Shown here: positions 42,842 to 52,332 of the stretch, piece after piece | Numbering within the stretch: the stretch's first letter is position 1 | Layout of the letters: each line of letters starts with the position of its first letter | Source: Peribacillus muralis | Lineage (GTDB): Bacteria > Bacillota > Bacilli > Bacillales > DSM-1321 | DNA: 64,000 bases | Reading direction: 5' to 3' | Assembly (NCBI RefSeq): GCF_001439925.1 | Contig: NZ_LMBV01000008.1 | Location: 49,022-113,021 of the forward strand | Made by a program: the position numbers and the translations under genes | Notes under the pieces: model-generated | What the model saw: only the letters and a program-made list of their open reading frames with translations | Told to the model about the DNA's origin: nothing | Database searches by the model: none

Positions 42842-44107
42842 ATGACAGAAAAAAATTCAGGTTCAATCGAATTGGCTGTAAAAGAGGAAAGAACAGGTTC
42901 AAGCAACGTGGCTGCAAAAGAAGCAAGGAAAACGAGTCAACCGGCCAAGCGATCGTCCAACTACATCTTCTATGCGGATGCAGATGAAGTGAATATGCTC
43001 GATACAAAGGATGACTATGATTACATAAATATAGAAGAAACGAATCAAAAGAAACAGCGGATGAACGGTTTTGACCCGCAATATAATAACATCGTCGATT
43101 ATATTGTGAAAATTACGCGTCAAATCTGGAAGGAAAAAGACATCGGCCTGATTTACGATACGTATAGCACTAGTATATCTGTACATAAAGGCTTGATTAA
43201 TAGTCATGGGGTTAACGAAGTCATTTCAGGGACGCTGCAAACCTTGCATGCTTTTCCGGATCGGAAAGGGCTGGGATGGAGTGTAATCTGGTCAGGGGAT
43301 GATGAAGCAGGATTTTTCACTTCTCATCGAGGACGTTCCGTAGCAACGAACCTTGGCGATAGTTTATACGGTCCGGCCACTGGAAAGAAAGTGATGTTCA
43401 GGACTAGCGCCGATTGCTTAATCTTAAACAATAAGATATACGAAGAATGGCTTGTGATGGATACTTATCATCTTATCCAGCAACTTGGCTTGGATCCGGT
43501 CGAGTTCGCTAAAAAAATGGCCAAAAGCACGCAGAAGCTTGCTCCATCGATCCAATTCGGCTTTAAGGAAACAGCCGAAACGGGGCTTCCTCCAAAGCTC
43601 TTCATTCCTTCTTCGGATGAATTCGAGATAGGTGAGTTCATGCAGCTTGTATTCAATCGAATTTGGGCTCGGCGTTCCTTTAATTTCGTTCGGGATTATT
43701 ATGAGGAAAATGCCGTCGTTCATTATGTTTGCAACAAGGATGTCATCGGGGTAAGTGAAATTCAAGGAATGTTCATGAGCCTCTTTGCTTCTATTCCGAA
43801 TGGGAAAGTGATTCTTGAAAGAGTAACGTGTAATAGACGAGGATCAGACAGTGATTGGGATGTAGCAGTACGCTGGAGAGTTCAAGGAGTGCACGAAGGG
43901 ACAGGTTATTTCGGAGCACCGAGCGGAAAAGCCATTGATGTTGCTGGAATCAGCCACTATAAAATCCGTAATGAAAAAATCCTCGAGGAATGGCTATTGT
44001 TTGATGGTATGGAAGTGTTGCGCCAGATCCACTTACCTGATGAAAACGAATTGCAACAAGATGGTCAAGCCACGGTGGATGATGGGAATTTTACCGGCGT
44101 ATCTTGA
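42842..44107 (+). CDS. Double SnoaL/NTF2-like protein (paralogue 3 of 3)
   Basis: This ~421-residue paralogue is the most diverged copy. After a charged, low-complexity N-terminus it shows both SnoaL-like domains (FDPQYNNIVDYIVKITRQIW, LHAFPDRKGLGWSVIWSGDD, then YYEENAVVHYVCNKDVIGVS, DWDVAVRWRVQGVHEGTGYF, EEWLLFDGMEVLRQIHL). The ATG at 42842 is used since AAAAAGG lies 10 nt upstream; ATG 42830 directly abuts that SD. It has its own promoter and operator 3, so it belongs to the LacI regulon but is transcribed separately, together with the HisD-like gene 54 bp downstream. Confidence 0.78.
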   Translation: MTEKNSGSIELAVKEERTGSSNVAAKEARKTSQPAKRSSNYIFYADADEVNMLDTKDDYDYINIEETNQKKQRMNGFDPQYNNIVDYIVKITRQIWKEKDIGLIYDTYSTSISVHKGLINSHGVNEVISGTLQTLHAFPDRKGLGWSVIWSGDDEAGFFTSHRGRSVATNLGDSLYGPATGKKVMFRTSADCLILNNKIYEEWLVMDTYHLIQQLGLDPVEFAKKMAKSTQKLAPSIQFGFKETAETGLPPKLFIPSSDEFEIGEFMQLVFNRIWARRSFNFVRDYYEENAVVHYVCNKDVIGVSEIQGMFMSLFASIPNGKVILERVTCNRRGSDSDWDVAVRWRVQGVHEGTGYFGAPSGKAIDVAGISHYKIRNEKILEEWLLFDGMEVLRQIHLPDENELQQDGQATVDDGNFTGVS

Positions 44108-44161
44108 TTAACCAGCAGCCGGATGTGCTGCAACCAACATTTTGATAAGGAGGAAAAAGAG

Positions 44162-45415
44162 ATGGATTATATGAAGAAAGCGGAAGTGCTTGAAGAGACT
44201 TCTTCAAATGATGTAGAACAAACGGTAAAGTCGATAATTGAGCATGTAAAAGCGGGTGGCGATGCCGCCGTACAGGAATACGAAAAAAAATTCGGTCAAT
44301 CCGATCGTCCGGTCCGGGTAAGTGAAGAGGAGCTGGAGCGTTGCGTAAGGACGCTGCCTGATGAGGTGAAAGTACTGATCGACCGAGTCGTGGATAGGGT
44401 GTGTGAGTTTGCCAAAGCGCAGCTGAGCTGTCTGACGCCATTCGAAAAGGATTTTGGTGAAGGAATCAAAATGGGGCATAGAATCGTCCCAATCGAAAAG
44501 GTTGGTGCCTACGTACCAGGAGGGAGATTTCCGTTGTTATCTTCAGGACCCATGGTCGTAGCCCCAGCAAAGGTAGCGGGAGCAAAAAGAATCGTTGCTT
44601 GTTCCCCGGCCAATTATGAAGGCGGCATCCATCCAGCCGTTTTATATGGCTTGATTCGCTCCGGTGCGACTGACATTTTTGCCATTGGAGGTGCCCAGGC
44701 AATTGCTGCGATGGCATATGGAACGGAATCCATTCCGGAAGTGGATATCATCGCAGGTCCAGGAAACCGCTTTGTGGCAGAAGCGAAGCGCCAAGTGTTC
44801 GGCAAGGTCGGCATTGATCTTATTGCAGGACCGAGTGAGGTTATGGTTTTTGCCGACGATTCCGCATCACCGACGAAAATCGCTGCAGATTTACTTGCCC
44901 AGGCAGAACACGATCCGTACGCACGCGCCATTCTTGTCACCACTTCCCGGGCGGTAGGCAAGGAAACGGAAAACGAAGTCGCAAGGATTTTGAAATCCTT
45001 CTCACCTTCATCTCCTGCCCATGAATCATGGGAAAAAAGGGGAGAAATCATTTTTGCGGATTCCCTGCAGGAAGGTCTGGACATTTGCAATGATTATGCC
45101 ATCGAACATCTACATTTGCATATTGAAAATAGCCGCGAATTGATGGATAAACTATATAACTATGGATCATTGTTCATCGATGAAGGCAGCTCCGTCGTCT
45201 TTTCGGACAAAGTCTCTGGAACGAACCATACGTTGCCGACTCAAAAGGCAGCAAGGTATACGGGCGGATTATGGGCAGGAAGCTATGTGAAGGTCATGAC
45301 ACATCAGGAGATAACTGGACAAGGCATTCAATTCCTGGCCTCCCATGCAGAAGACCAATCACAGATTGAAGGATTGGAAGGTCATAAATTATCAGCCACG
45401 GTCAGGATAAAATGA
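44162..45415 (+). CDS. Histidinol-dehydrogenase-like enzyme, catabolic type
   Basis: This 417-residue member of the HisD superfamily carries out NAD-dependent two-step oxidation of an alcohol to an acid. Conserved blocks are IEKVGAYVPGGRFPLLSSGPM, DIIAGPGNRFVAEAKRQVFG, IDLIAGPSEVMVFAD, AEHDPYARA for the zinc site, AIEHLHLH for the catalytic Glu-His, and a C-terminal GTNHTLPT. No histidine biosynthesis gene is near. The gene follows the third SnoaL-like gene behind operator 3, so it is probably catabolic, like the sulfopropanediol dehydrogenase HpsN. The ATG has SD AAGGAGG. Its true substrate is open. Confidence 0.85.
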   Translation: MDYMKKAEVLEETSSNDVEQTVKSIIEHVKAGGDAAVQEYEKKFGQSDRPVRVSEEELERCVRTLPDEVKVLIDRVVDRVCEFAKAQLSCLTPFEKDFGEGIKMGHRIVPIEKVGAYVPGGRFPLLSSGPMVVAPAKVAGAKRIVACSPANYEGGIHPAVLYGLIRSGATDIFAIGGAQAIAAMAYGTESIPEVDIIAGPGNRFVAEAKRQVFGKVGIDLIAGPSEVMVFADDSASPTKIAADLLAQAEHDPYARAILVTTSRAVGKETENEVARILKSFSPSSPAHESWEKRGEIIFADSLQEGLDICNDYAIEHLHLHIENSRELMDKLYNYGSLFIDEGSSVVFSDKVSGTNHTLPTQKAARYTGGLWAGSYVKVMTHQEITGQGIQFLASHAEDQSQIEGLEGHKLSATVRIK

Positions 45416-45687
45416 ATTTGGGACAAGTGTGCTTGGAGGCAACGTTCAAATTGTGTAAGCACTAAAAAAACTGCAGATAAGCTCAATTCTAATCGGGCTT
45501 GTCTGCAATCTGAGTCAAATATGTAAAAAGTAAACAAATGCCGATTTCTTTAGTTTATCTCTCTTGGACTGTGATTTCCTTTAAAGCATTCGATAAATGT
45601 CATCAGGTATCAAGAAATGTCGAGCTATTTCAACTGTTCGTATTTTTTGGCGGAATTTACGGAAAAGAATAAAAATGAGGTGACTTA

Positions 45688-46896
45688 ATGAACAGAGTCC
45701 AATTTCGATTAGATATTGTAATATTTTTTATCATAACCGTACTCTTCTTTATTAGTATTTCCGCCTTTGATCCATTCATTTCATCATATGCCAAAGATTT
45801 AGGAATCGCACCCGCAGTGATAGGTAGTGTGATGGGAGTCACGGGGCTGGCATCCATGTTCTTTCGTTTCCCGCTTGGCGTATTCTCGGATATATTGAAT
45901 AAAAGAAGATTGATTATTCAAATTGGGCTTTTAATTACAATCATTGGTTGGATAATTGCATTTATTGAACCAAACGCTACCACTTTATATCTTGCCAAAT
46001 TTTTGGATGGTATAACGGGGGCTACATGGGTTCTTTATACGGTCATGTTCGCCTCTTATTTCGGCGTTCATAATTCTGCAAAAGCTGTGGCTTTTTTAAC
46101 GTTGGCAGATTACATCGGAGCTTTAGCAGGATCGGTCATAGGCGGAATTGTCTCAAACAATTACGGATATTCATATTCTTTTCTTGTTGCCGTTTTCGCT
46201 GCTTCTATTGCCTTTGTTTTAACGTTCTTTTTGAAAGAGAAAAAAGTTATCGTGAAAAGGGAAAAACATAATATAAAGCAGATCGTTAAGGAACAAGTTA
46301 CTGATAAAAACTTATGGCTATTATCACTTTTAGCCATCATAGCACTGATGGCTTCTTTTGGAATGAGAGTTACATTTACACCTCTTGTGGCAAGGGATTT
46401 AGGGGCTGGAGCGATTGCGCTAAGTTGGCTATCCAATACGTTTTTAATTGCAGGAGGAATTGCTGCGGCATTATGTGGAGGCTTTTTCTATAAAAAACTG
46501 GGAATAGTGAACACGGCTGTTATAGGGGCATTTTTACAATTTTTTGTTGCCATTTTAACACCATTTGCACCAAGTTTACTTTTGCTCTTTTGTTTGCAAG
46601 CCCTTTCCGGAATCGCGTTTGCATTAAATTTTACTGTTTTAATGTCCTTAAGTATTATGAATATTCCAGAACATAAGCAATCTACTAGAATGGGATTTTT
46701 TCAAAGTGTGTTTTCGTTTGGAATGTTCTTCGGGCCTGTTTTAATGGGGTTATTGACAGAAGCTTTCTCAAGAAGCTTTAGCTTTATAATAATAGGAATC
46801 CTATCAGCTATGTCAGGTATATTAATAAAGCTTTTTATTAAACCGAAAACAATAGATAACCAAAGCTTCGTTTCCGAAACGGATCAGGTTAGTTAA
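45688..46896 (+). CDS. MFS transporter (paralogue A)
   Basis: This 402-residue, 12-helix major facilitator has an N-terminal motif ISAFDPFISSYAKDLGI and the loop motif RFPLGVFSDILNKRR between helices 2 and 3, typical of drug:H+ antiporter-like or YfcJ-like carriers. It shares much of its sequence with the MFS gene at 48.5 kb. The SD is GAGGTGA. The amidase gene follows after 24 bp. It may take up the amidase substrate or export a product; direction is not visible in sequence. Confidence 0.87.
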   Translation: MNRVQFRLDIVIFFIITVLFFISISAFDPFISSYAKDLGIAPAVIGSVMGVTGLASMFFRFPLGVFSDILNKRRLIIQIGLLITIIGWIIAFIEPNATTLYLAKFLDGITGATWVLYTVMFASYFGVHNSAKAVAFLTLADYIGALAGSVIGGIVSNNYGYSYSFLVAVFAASIAFVLTFFLKEKKVIVKREKHNIKQIVKEQVTDKNLWLLSLLAIIALMASFGMRVTFTPLVARDLGAGAIALSWLSNTFLIAGGIAAALCGGFFYKKLGIVNTAVIGAFLQFFVAILTPFAPSLLLLFCLQALSGIAFALNFTVLMSLSIMNIPEHKQSTRMGFFQSVFSFGMFFGPVLMGLLTEAFSRSFSFIIIGILSAMSGILIKLFIKPKTIDNQSFVSETDQVS

Positions 46897-46920
46897 TACA
46901 CAGGGAAGGGGTGATGCAAA

Positions 46921-48285
46921 TTGATTTTATCGATTAAAGAACTAATGGAAGGGTATAAAAATAAACAGTATTCCCCTACTGAAATAACAAAATGGTATAT
47001 GGAAAGAATAAAGGAATTAAACCCAAAGATGCATTCCTACATCACAATTACGGAAGAAAGGGCTTTTGATCAGGCGAAAAAGGCGGAAGTAAAGATTAAT
47101 GCTGGAGAAGTAAGTGGCTTGATGGGAGTGCCTATTTCTTATAAAGATTCTATTGATACTAAGGGTGTCTTAACAACTAGCGGCTCGATAATCGATGAGA
47201 TGCGAATCCCGGCTGAAGATGCTGAAGTCGTCACAAGGCTCGAGCAGGAGGGCAGTATTTCTCTTGGTAAAAATAATATGTATGAATATGCTTTCGGCAT
47301 CACCTCTCAGAACCCTTTTTTTGGTGATGTCATTAACCCATGGAATAACAATAAGACTGCAGGCGGATCAAGTGGTGGTTCAGCAGCAGCTGTAGCCGCA
47401 AATCTCTGCTTAGGTTCGATCGGAACGGATACTGCTGGATCCATTCGTGTACCAGCAGCTTGTTGTGGCGTTGTGGGCTTAAAGCCTACTTATAATTTAG
47501 TTTCCATGAAGGGGATGACCCCATTATCATGGACTCTTGATCACGCAGGACCGATTGCAGGTAACGTTGAGGATACCGCGATAATAATGCAAGCCCTTAC
47601 AGGTATCCCATACACAAAGGCATGTTTGAATGGACTGGCAGGAATGAGAATCGGTCTGCCGACACATTATTTCACTGAAAATATCGATAACGAAGTCAAG
47701 AAAATGTATGAAAAAGCTATAAGGCATATGACCGATTTAGGAGCTGCCATAGTAGAAATCGATACCTCTTTTTTAACGGATGTAATAAGTATTGCAACGA
47801 CACTTGGGACATCCGAAGTTGGGGTTGTTCACAAAGAACGGATACAGTCAGCGCTTCATCTTTACAGCGAAGGTGCACAAAAAACATTTGAAAAAAGTCG
47901 GCTTATTTCGGCCTTTGACTATATAACAGCTTTGCAAAAAAGAGCGGAGTGGACTCGTAAAGTATCAGAGATCTTTATTGATGTTGATGTAATGATGACC
48001 CCAGCGATGCCTATCGTCACAGCTGACCTACAGACAGAAGAAGTGACCATTGGCGGGGTAAATGAATCGCTCGGGGATTGTATGATTCGTTACACTAGTC
48101 TGTTTAACATCACTGGACATCCGGCATTATCGATACCATTTGGCCTAACAAAATCTGGAGTTCCCCTCGGATTACAGTTGATCGCTAATCACGATAGAGA
48201 AGACCTCCTATTTCGTGCTGGATATGCTTATGAGCAATATACCTTGACAAATTTTTACTCTGAGCGCCACCTTAAACTGCATTAA
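46921..48285 (+). CDS. Amidase-signature family hydrolase
   Basis: This 454-residue amidase of the GatA/FAAH signature family hydrolyses an amide to acid plus ammonia or amine. The catalytic triad is intact: Lys75 in PISYKDS, cis-Ser150 in TAGGSSGGSA and nucleophile Ser174 in GTDTAGSIRVPAA. The 24-residue Ser-Ser spacing is that of the family. No GatB/GatC genes are adjacent, so it is not the tRNA amidotransferase. The TTG start follows GAAGGGGTGATG. It lies between two paralogous MFS carriers and probably shares an operon with the first. Confidence 0.9.
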   Translation: MILSIKELMEGYKNKQYSPTEITKWYMERIKELNPKMHSYITITEERAFDQAKKAEVKINAGEVSGLMGVPISYKDSIDTKGVLTTSGSIIDEMRIPAEDAEVVTRLEQEGSISLGKNNMYEYAFGITSQNPFFGDVINPWNNNKTAGGSSGGSAAAVAANLCLGSIGTDTAGSIRVPAACCGVVGLKPTYNLVSMKGMTPLSWTLDHAGPIAGNVEDTAIIMQALTGIPYTKACLNGLAGMRIGLPTHYFTENIDNEVKKMYEKAIRHMTDLGAAIVEIDTSFLTDVISIATTLGTSEVGVVHKERIQSALHLYSEGAQKTFEKSRLISAFDYITALQKRAEWTRKVSEIFIDVDVMMTPAMPIVTADLQTEEVTIGGVNESLGDCMIRYTSLFNITGHPALSIPFGLTKSGVPLGLQLIANHDREDLLFRAGYAYEQYTLTNFYSERHLKLH

Positions 48286-48371
48286 ACAATGAAGGAATTG
48301 TGTTAGTACCAGAACGATTGGTCAGTTAATTTATTGGCGAGACTTAAGAAAAAGCTGGACGGGACAAAAAG

Positions 48372-48401
48372 AATATAGAAGAAACGAGTCAAATGAAAAA
48401 G
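48372..48401 (+). pseudogene. Stray fragment resembling the third SnoaL-like gene
   Basis: The 30 bases at 48372-48401 match 43028-43057 inside the third SnoaL-like gene at about 27 positions (both encode NIEET). It has no frame context. This looks like a leftover of an old duplication, but a 30-bp match could be chance. Confidence 0.35.
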
Positions 48402-48529
48402 TGAGGCTGAGAACGGTCAAGATAAGCCGTTTCTGCAAATTTTAACCCGGAAAGTATATGAGAAGTATGTATAAACACTAATGAAATCGCCTTTCCGACC
48501 AAGGGGACGAAAGGGAGGGGAAAGAAAGG

Positions 48530-49765
48530 GTGGAATATGTGAACCGAACGAATAAAATGAACAATCGAAAAGAGACCATTTTATTTTTTATCATTAGCTT
48601 GTTGTTCTTTGTCACCATTTCGGCATTTGACCCATTTATCTCCTCATACGCTAAAGATCTCGGGTTCGACTCCGTCGTTATCGGCAGCATAATCGGAATT
48701 TCAGGGATTGTCGCCTTATTGACCAGACTCCCAATAGGGATACTTTCAGATATGTTCCATAAACGAAGATTGTTCATCCAATTGGGGCTGTTGGTCACGA
48801 TCGTAATGTGGACGTTAGCCTTCTTCATCCCACATGCAACGACCTTGTATCTTGGGAAAATTTCGGATGGATTAACAGGCTCCACCTGGGTGATTTATAA
48901 CGTCATGTTCGCTTCCTATTATGGGGTGAGGGAAGCTGTGAAGGCTGTAGCGATATTGGGCGTTGCATCGCCGCTCGGCTCGATCCTGGGTACGACGACC
49001 GGTGCGTTAGTGGCCAATAGTTATGGCTATCATTATAGCTTTCTAGTCGCTGTTGCCGCGGCAATCCTTGCGTTGATATTAACCTTCTTCACGAAGGATA
49101 TAAGTATTAAAATGAAGGCCAAATACGATAAGAAAATACTCATTGAGCAAGTTACCGATAAAAAAATCTGGGTCATTTCCGCTTTGGCAACGGTTGCCTT
49201 GATGGTAACCTTTGCAACAAGGGACACGTTCACTCCTCTTGTTGCAACGGACCTGGGGGCCAATCCGCTCATGATAGGGATGCTGGCAAACACGCACCTG
49301 ATCGTATATGGGGCAGCGGCAGCATTATGTGGCGGCTACTTTTACAAAAAAATCGGATTGATGAAAACGGCGTTTATAGGTGCAGTATTACAAGGGGCGG
49401 TCGTGATAGCGATTCCCTATGCCCAAAGTCTGTCGGTGCTTTTCCTTTTACAAGCGCTTCAAGGCTTTGGATACGGCTTGATCTTTACGGTTGTCACCTC
49501 CTGGGCTGTTGAAAACATACCGGAAATCAAGCAATCCACGAGATTGGGGTTATTTCAAAGTTTATATTCTGGGGGGATGTTTTTGGGCCCTGTCCTTATC
49601 GGGATTTTAATAGAAATATTCTCAAGGACGACAGGGTTCCTGATCATTGGAATCTTATCAATCGTTTCCACGATCTTGATTAGAGGAACAGTAAAAGGAC
49701 AATCTTCCAATGAGGTCCAGCCTTATTTAGGAGATGCTGATGGTAAGAAAATAAGTACGCGCTGA
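48530..49765 (+). CDS. MFS transporter (paralogue B)
   Basis: This 411-residue, 12-helix carrier is clearly paralogous to the one at 45.7 kb. It shares ISAFDPFISSYAKDLG, KFLDG/KISDG...T.WV near helix 4, IEQVTDK in the central loop, and KQSTRLGLFQS before helix 11. The GTG at 48530 has SD GGGAGGGG with 9-nt spacing; GTG 48539 is also possible. It has its own terminator. Duplicate carriers around one amidase may move related substrates. Confidence 0.87.
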   Translation: MEYVNRTNKMNNRKETILFFIISLLFFVTISAFDPFISSYAKDLGFDSVVIGSIIGISGIVALLTRLPIGILSDMFHKRRLFIQLGLLVTIVMWTLAFFIPHATTLYLGKISDGLTGSTWVIYNVMFASYYGVREAVKAVAILGVASPLGSILGTTTGALVANSYGYHYSFLVAVAAAILALILTFFTKDISIKMKAKYDKKILIEQVTDKKIWVISALATVALMVTFATRDTFTPLVATDLGANPLMIGMLANTHLIVYGAAAALCGGYFYKKIGLMKTAFIGAVLQGAVVIAIPYAQSLSVLFLLQALQGFGYGLIFTVVTSWAVENIPEIKQSTRLGLFQSLYSGGMFLGPVLIGILIEIFSRTTGFLIIGILSIVSTILIRGTVKGQSSNEVQPYLGDADGKKISTR

Positions 49766-49786
49766 AATGATAACGCATACATCAAT

Positions 49787-49823
49787 AAAAAAGGTCAAAT
49801 CCTTAACGGGTTTGCCTTTTTTT
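49787..49823 (+). terminator. Terminator after MFS paralogue B
   Basis: AAAAAAGG-TCAAATCC pairs imperfectly with GGGTTTGCCTTTTTTT, followed by TACTT. The stem has one bulge. Confidence 0.7.
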
Positions 49824-49896
49824 ACTTGTGAGACACTAGGAGGATTATTGAAAAATGATATGATGAATTCAGGTGTAAGTTCATGTAAAGGAGACG

Positions 49897-50880
49897 ATGG
49901 TTTTGGAAGGCAATTGCATTACATTTCATGAATTCGGAAATCCTCAAAGCGTGTTGAACGTTGAACGTAAGAAAATCCAACCTCCTATGAAGGGGGAAGT
50001 CCTCGTTCGGATGACCACCCGTCCGATTAATCCTTCTGACTTGCTGCCCATCCGCGGCGCCTATTCCCACCGAATTCATTTGCCTGCGATTCCAGGCTAC
50101 GAAGGCGTCGGCATCGTGGAAGAAGTGGGTCCTTTTGTTTCCCAAGACCTTATTGGCAAACGTGTCTTGCCTCTGCGCGGCGAAGGGACGTGGCAGGAAT
50201 ATGTAAAAGTATCTGCAGATTTGGCCATCATCATTCCCGATTCCATCGAGGATCATGCGGCGGCCCAATTATATATAAATCCGCTCACGGCCTGGCTTAC
50301 CTGCACAGAAGTGTTGGCGTTGAAGCCGGATGATGTATTGATCGTGAATGCGTGCGGATCTTCGATTGGCCGTATCTTCACCCAGCTATCAAAGATCCTT
50401 GGATTCAAGCTGATTGCCGTAACGAGAAACGATACCTATACGGAAGAACTGCTTACCCTTGGAGCTGCCTATGTAATCGACACATCGAGGACATCATTGA
50501 TCGATGCCGTGATGGAATGGACGAATGGGTGCGGCGCGAATGCGGCGATTGATTCGGTGGGTGGAAGTGCTGGCTCGGAGCTAGCTTTTTGCGTTCAGCC
50601 TAACGGCATTTTGCTAACGATCGGTCTTCTATCAGGCAAATCAGTCAATTGGGCGAACATTTCTCAAGCGACAAAAGTCCATGTTAACATGTTTCATCTA
50701 AGGCATTGGAACGAGAGGGCGTCCGTTCAAACTTGGCATGAAACGTTTAACCAGTTGATGGGTTTCATCGAGGATAAACGCTTGAAGCTCATGGTGCCTC
50801 ATTCCCACTACGGCCTTACGGATGTGCATGAAGCCATCCGTGCCGTCAGCAATAAAGGGAAGGTCTTTTTAAGCAGCTAA
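49897..50880 (+). CDS. MDR-family (zinc-free) alcohol dehydrogenase/enoyl reductase
   Basis: This 327-residue medium-chain dehydrogenase/reductase has the N-terminal catalytic fold (RPINPSDLLPIRGAY, IPGYEGVGIVEEVG) and a Rossmann domain (VLIVNACGSSIGRIFTQLSKILG near 150). The catalytic-zinc Cys/His ligands are absent, and the NPSDLL motif points to the enoyl reductase/quinone reductase branch (mitochondrial-type ETR). The SD AAAGGAG is only 3 nt from the ATG; the TTG two codons later is an alternative start. It is monocistronic and may process unsaturated acyl intermediates. Confidence 0.85.
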   Translation: MVLEGNCITFHEFGNPQSVLNVERKKIQPPMKGEVLVRMTTRPINPSDLLPIRGAYSHRIHLPAIPGYEGVGIVEEVGPFVSQDLIGKRVLPLRGEGTWQEYVKVSADLAIIIPDSIEDHAAAQLYINPLTAWLTCTEVLALKPDDVLIVNACGSSIGRIFTQLSKILGFKLIAVTRNDTYTEELLTLGAAYVIDTSRTSLIDAVMEWTNGCGANAAIDSVGGSAGSELAFCVQPNGILLTIGLLSGKSVNWANISQATKVHVNMFHLRHWNERASVQTWHETFNQLMGFIEDKRLKLMVPHSHYGLTDVHEAIRAVSNKGKVFLSS

Positions 50881-51011
50881 ATCTGTTTTTTTCCGTACAG
50901 AAACTCAAACAGACTCCCTTAATATGGAAATGCTTGATTATAGGTAAGGTGCTGGTTTAGAATGCGGAATAGAAACATGTTGATCAATGATACGACTTGG
51001 AGGAATTATGA

Positions 51012-52322
51012 ATGAAAACGATATATAAGAATGCTACTTTTTTTACCATGGATAAGGAAAATCAAATCTTTGAAAATGGCATGATGGTCGTACAAGATCA
51101 AACGATCTCCTCTATCGGTCCACATTCACAAGAACAATTGAAGGATGCAGATCAAGTCATCGACCTTGGTGGGAAATGGGTGATGCCAGGACTTGTAAAC
51201 GTCCATTCACACATCGTGATGACATTATTGCGCGGAATCGGCGATGATATGCTGCTCAAGCCATGGCTTGAAACGAAAATCTGGCCGATCGAGGCCCAGT
51301 TCACAACCGAGATCGCCTCCGTAAGCACACAGCTTGGCATTCTGGAAATGATGAAATCAGGCACGACCACATTCTCGGATATGTTCAATCCTAATGGAAT
51401 AGATGCGGGTACTGTCATGGAAACGATAGGCGAAACAGGCATGCGCGGAGCCTTCTCCTACACGATTTTCAGCTTAGGTACAGAAGAAGACCAAAAAGCG
51501 AACCTCATCGGAGCTGAACAATTCTCGAAAGCATACAAGAATTTTGCCGATGGCCGCCTGACAACCATGGTCGCACCGCATAGTCCATATGCCTGTACGC
51601 CTGAAGCGATATTGGAGAGTGCACGGATCGCTAAAGAAAATGACCTGATGGTCCACATTCACGTATCGGAAACCGACTTTGAAATCCTCGACATCGAAAA
51701 GCGATACGGCTCCCGTCCGGTCGAGCACCTTCGCCGTTTAGGGCTGTTTGATCAACCAACCGTCATGGCCCATGGCGTCGTTCTCAACGATGAAGAACGA
51801 TCGATACTAAAACAGCATGACGTACGAGTTGCCCACAATCCAATCAGCAACCTAAAACTCGGATCAGGAATTGCCGATGTTGTCAGCCTATTGGATGCAG
51901 GCATAAAAGTAGGAGTGGCAACTGATGGCGTCGCCTCCAACAACAACTACGATATGTTCGAGGAAATAAGGACAGCGGCATTGCTCCAAAAAGGCATCTA
52001 CAAGGACGCCACCAAATTCCCGGCCCAAACCGCACTCGCCATGGCCACAAGAATGGGCGCCGAAGCAATTGGCATGAGCCATACCGGATCACTCGAAGCA
52101 GGTAAAAAAGCAGACTTCATCACCATTTACCCTCACGACAAAGAACATCTGCAACCGCTAAGTGAAGCCTACTCGCACTTGCTCTATGCCGCACGAGGAA
52201 ACGACGTATGTGATGTCTACATCAATGGCAAAAACGTCGTCAAAGACCGCGTCTCCCTAACCATCGACGAAGAAAAAGTCATTGCCGAAGCAAATCGACT
52301 GCAAGGCACCCTATCACGATAA
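51012..52322 (+). CDS. mtaD: MTA/SAH deaminase-like amidohydrolase
   Basis: This 436-residue COG0402 amidohydrolase probably deaminates 5'-methylthioadenosine or S-adenosylhomocysteine, or a related aminopurine or triazine. Metal ligands are His65 and His67 (NVHSHIV), a His in MVHIHVSETD with the catalytic Glu, AHGVVL and ATDGVASNN. LLRGIGDDMLLKPWLETKIWPIE is typical of the MtaD/TrzN/SsnA group. Deaminases in this group are hard to separate by sequence, so the symbol is provisional. It is distant from the three paralogues at the left end of the window. A strong terminator follows. Confidence 0.82.
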   Translation: MKTIYKNATFFTMDKENQIFENGMMVVQDQTISSIGPHSQEQLKDADQVIDLGGKWVMPGLVNVHSHIVMTLLRGIGDDMLLKPWLETKIWPIEAQFTTEIASVSTQLGILEMMKSGTTTFSDMFNPNGIDAGTVMETIGETGMRGAFSYTIFSLGTEEDQKANLIGAEQFSKAYKNFADGRLTTMVAPHSPYACTPEAILESARIAKENDLMVHIHVSETDFEILDIEKRYGSRPVEHLRRLGLFDQPTVMAHGVVLNDEERSILKQHDVRVAHNPISNLKLGSGIADVVSLLDAGIKVGVATDGVASNNNYDMFEEIRTAALLQKGIYKDATKFPAQTALAMATRMGAEAIGMSHTGSLEAGKKADFITIYPHDKEHLQPLSEAYSHLLYAARGNDVCDVYINGKNVVKDRVSLTIDEEKVIAEANRLQGTLSR

Positions 52323-52332
52323 ATATCAATGA

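Noticed and set aside
44162-45415. Biosynthetic histidinol dehydrogenase (hisD)
   Set aside because: Context is a catabolic regulon with no his genes, so the gene symbol was withheld.
45471-45525. Terminator after the HisD-like gene
   Set aside because: GCAGATAAGC...GCTTGTCTGC can pair but no T run follows it.
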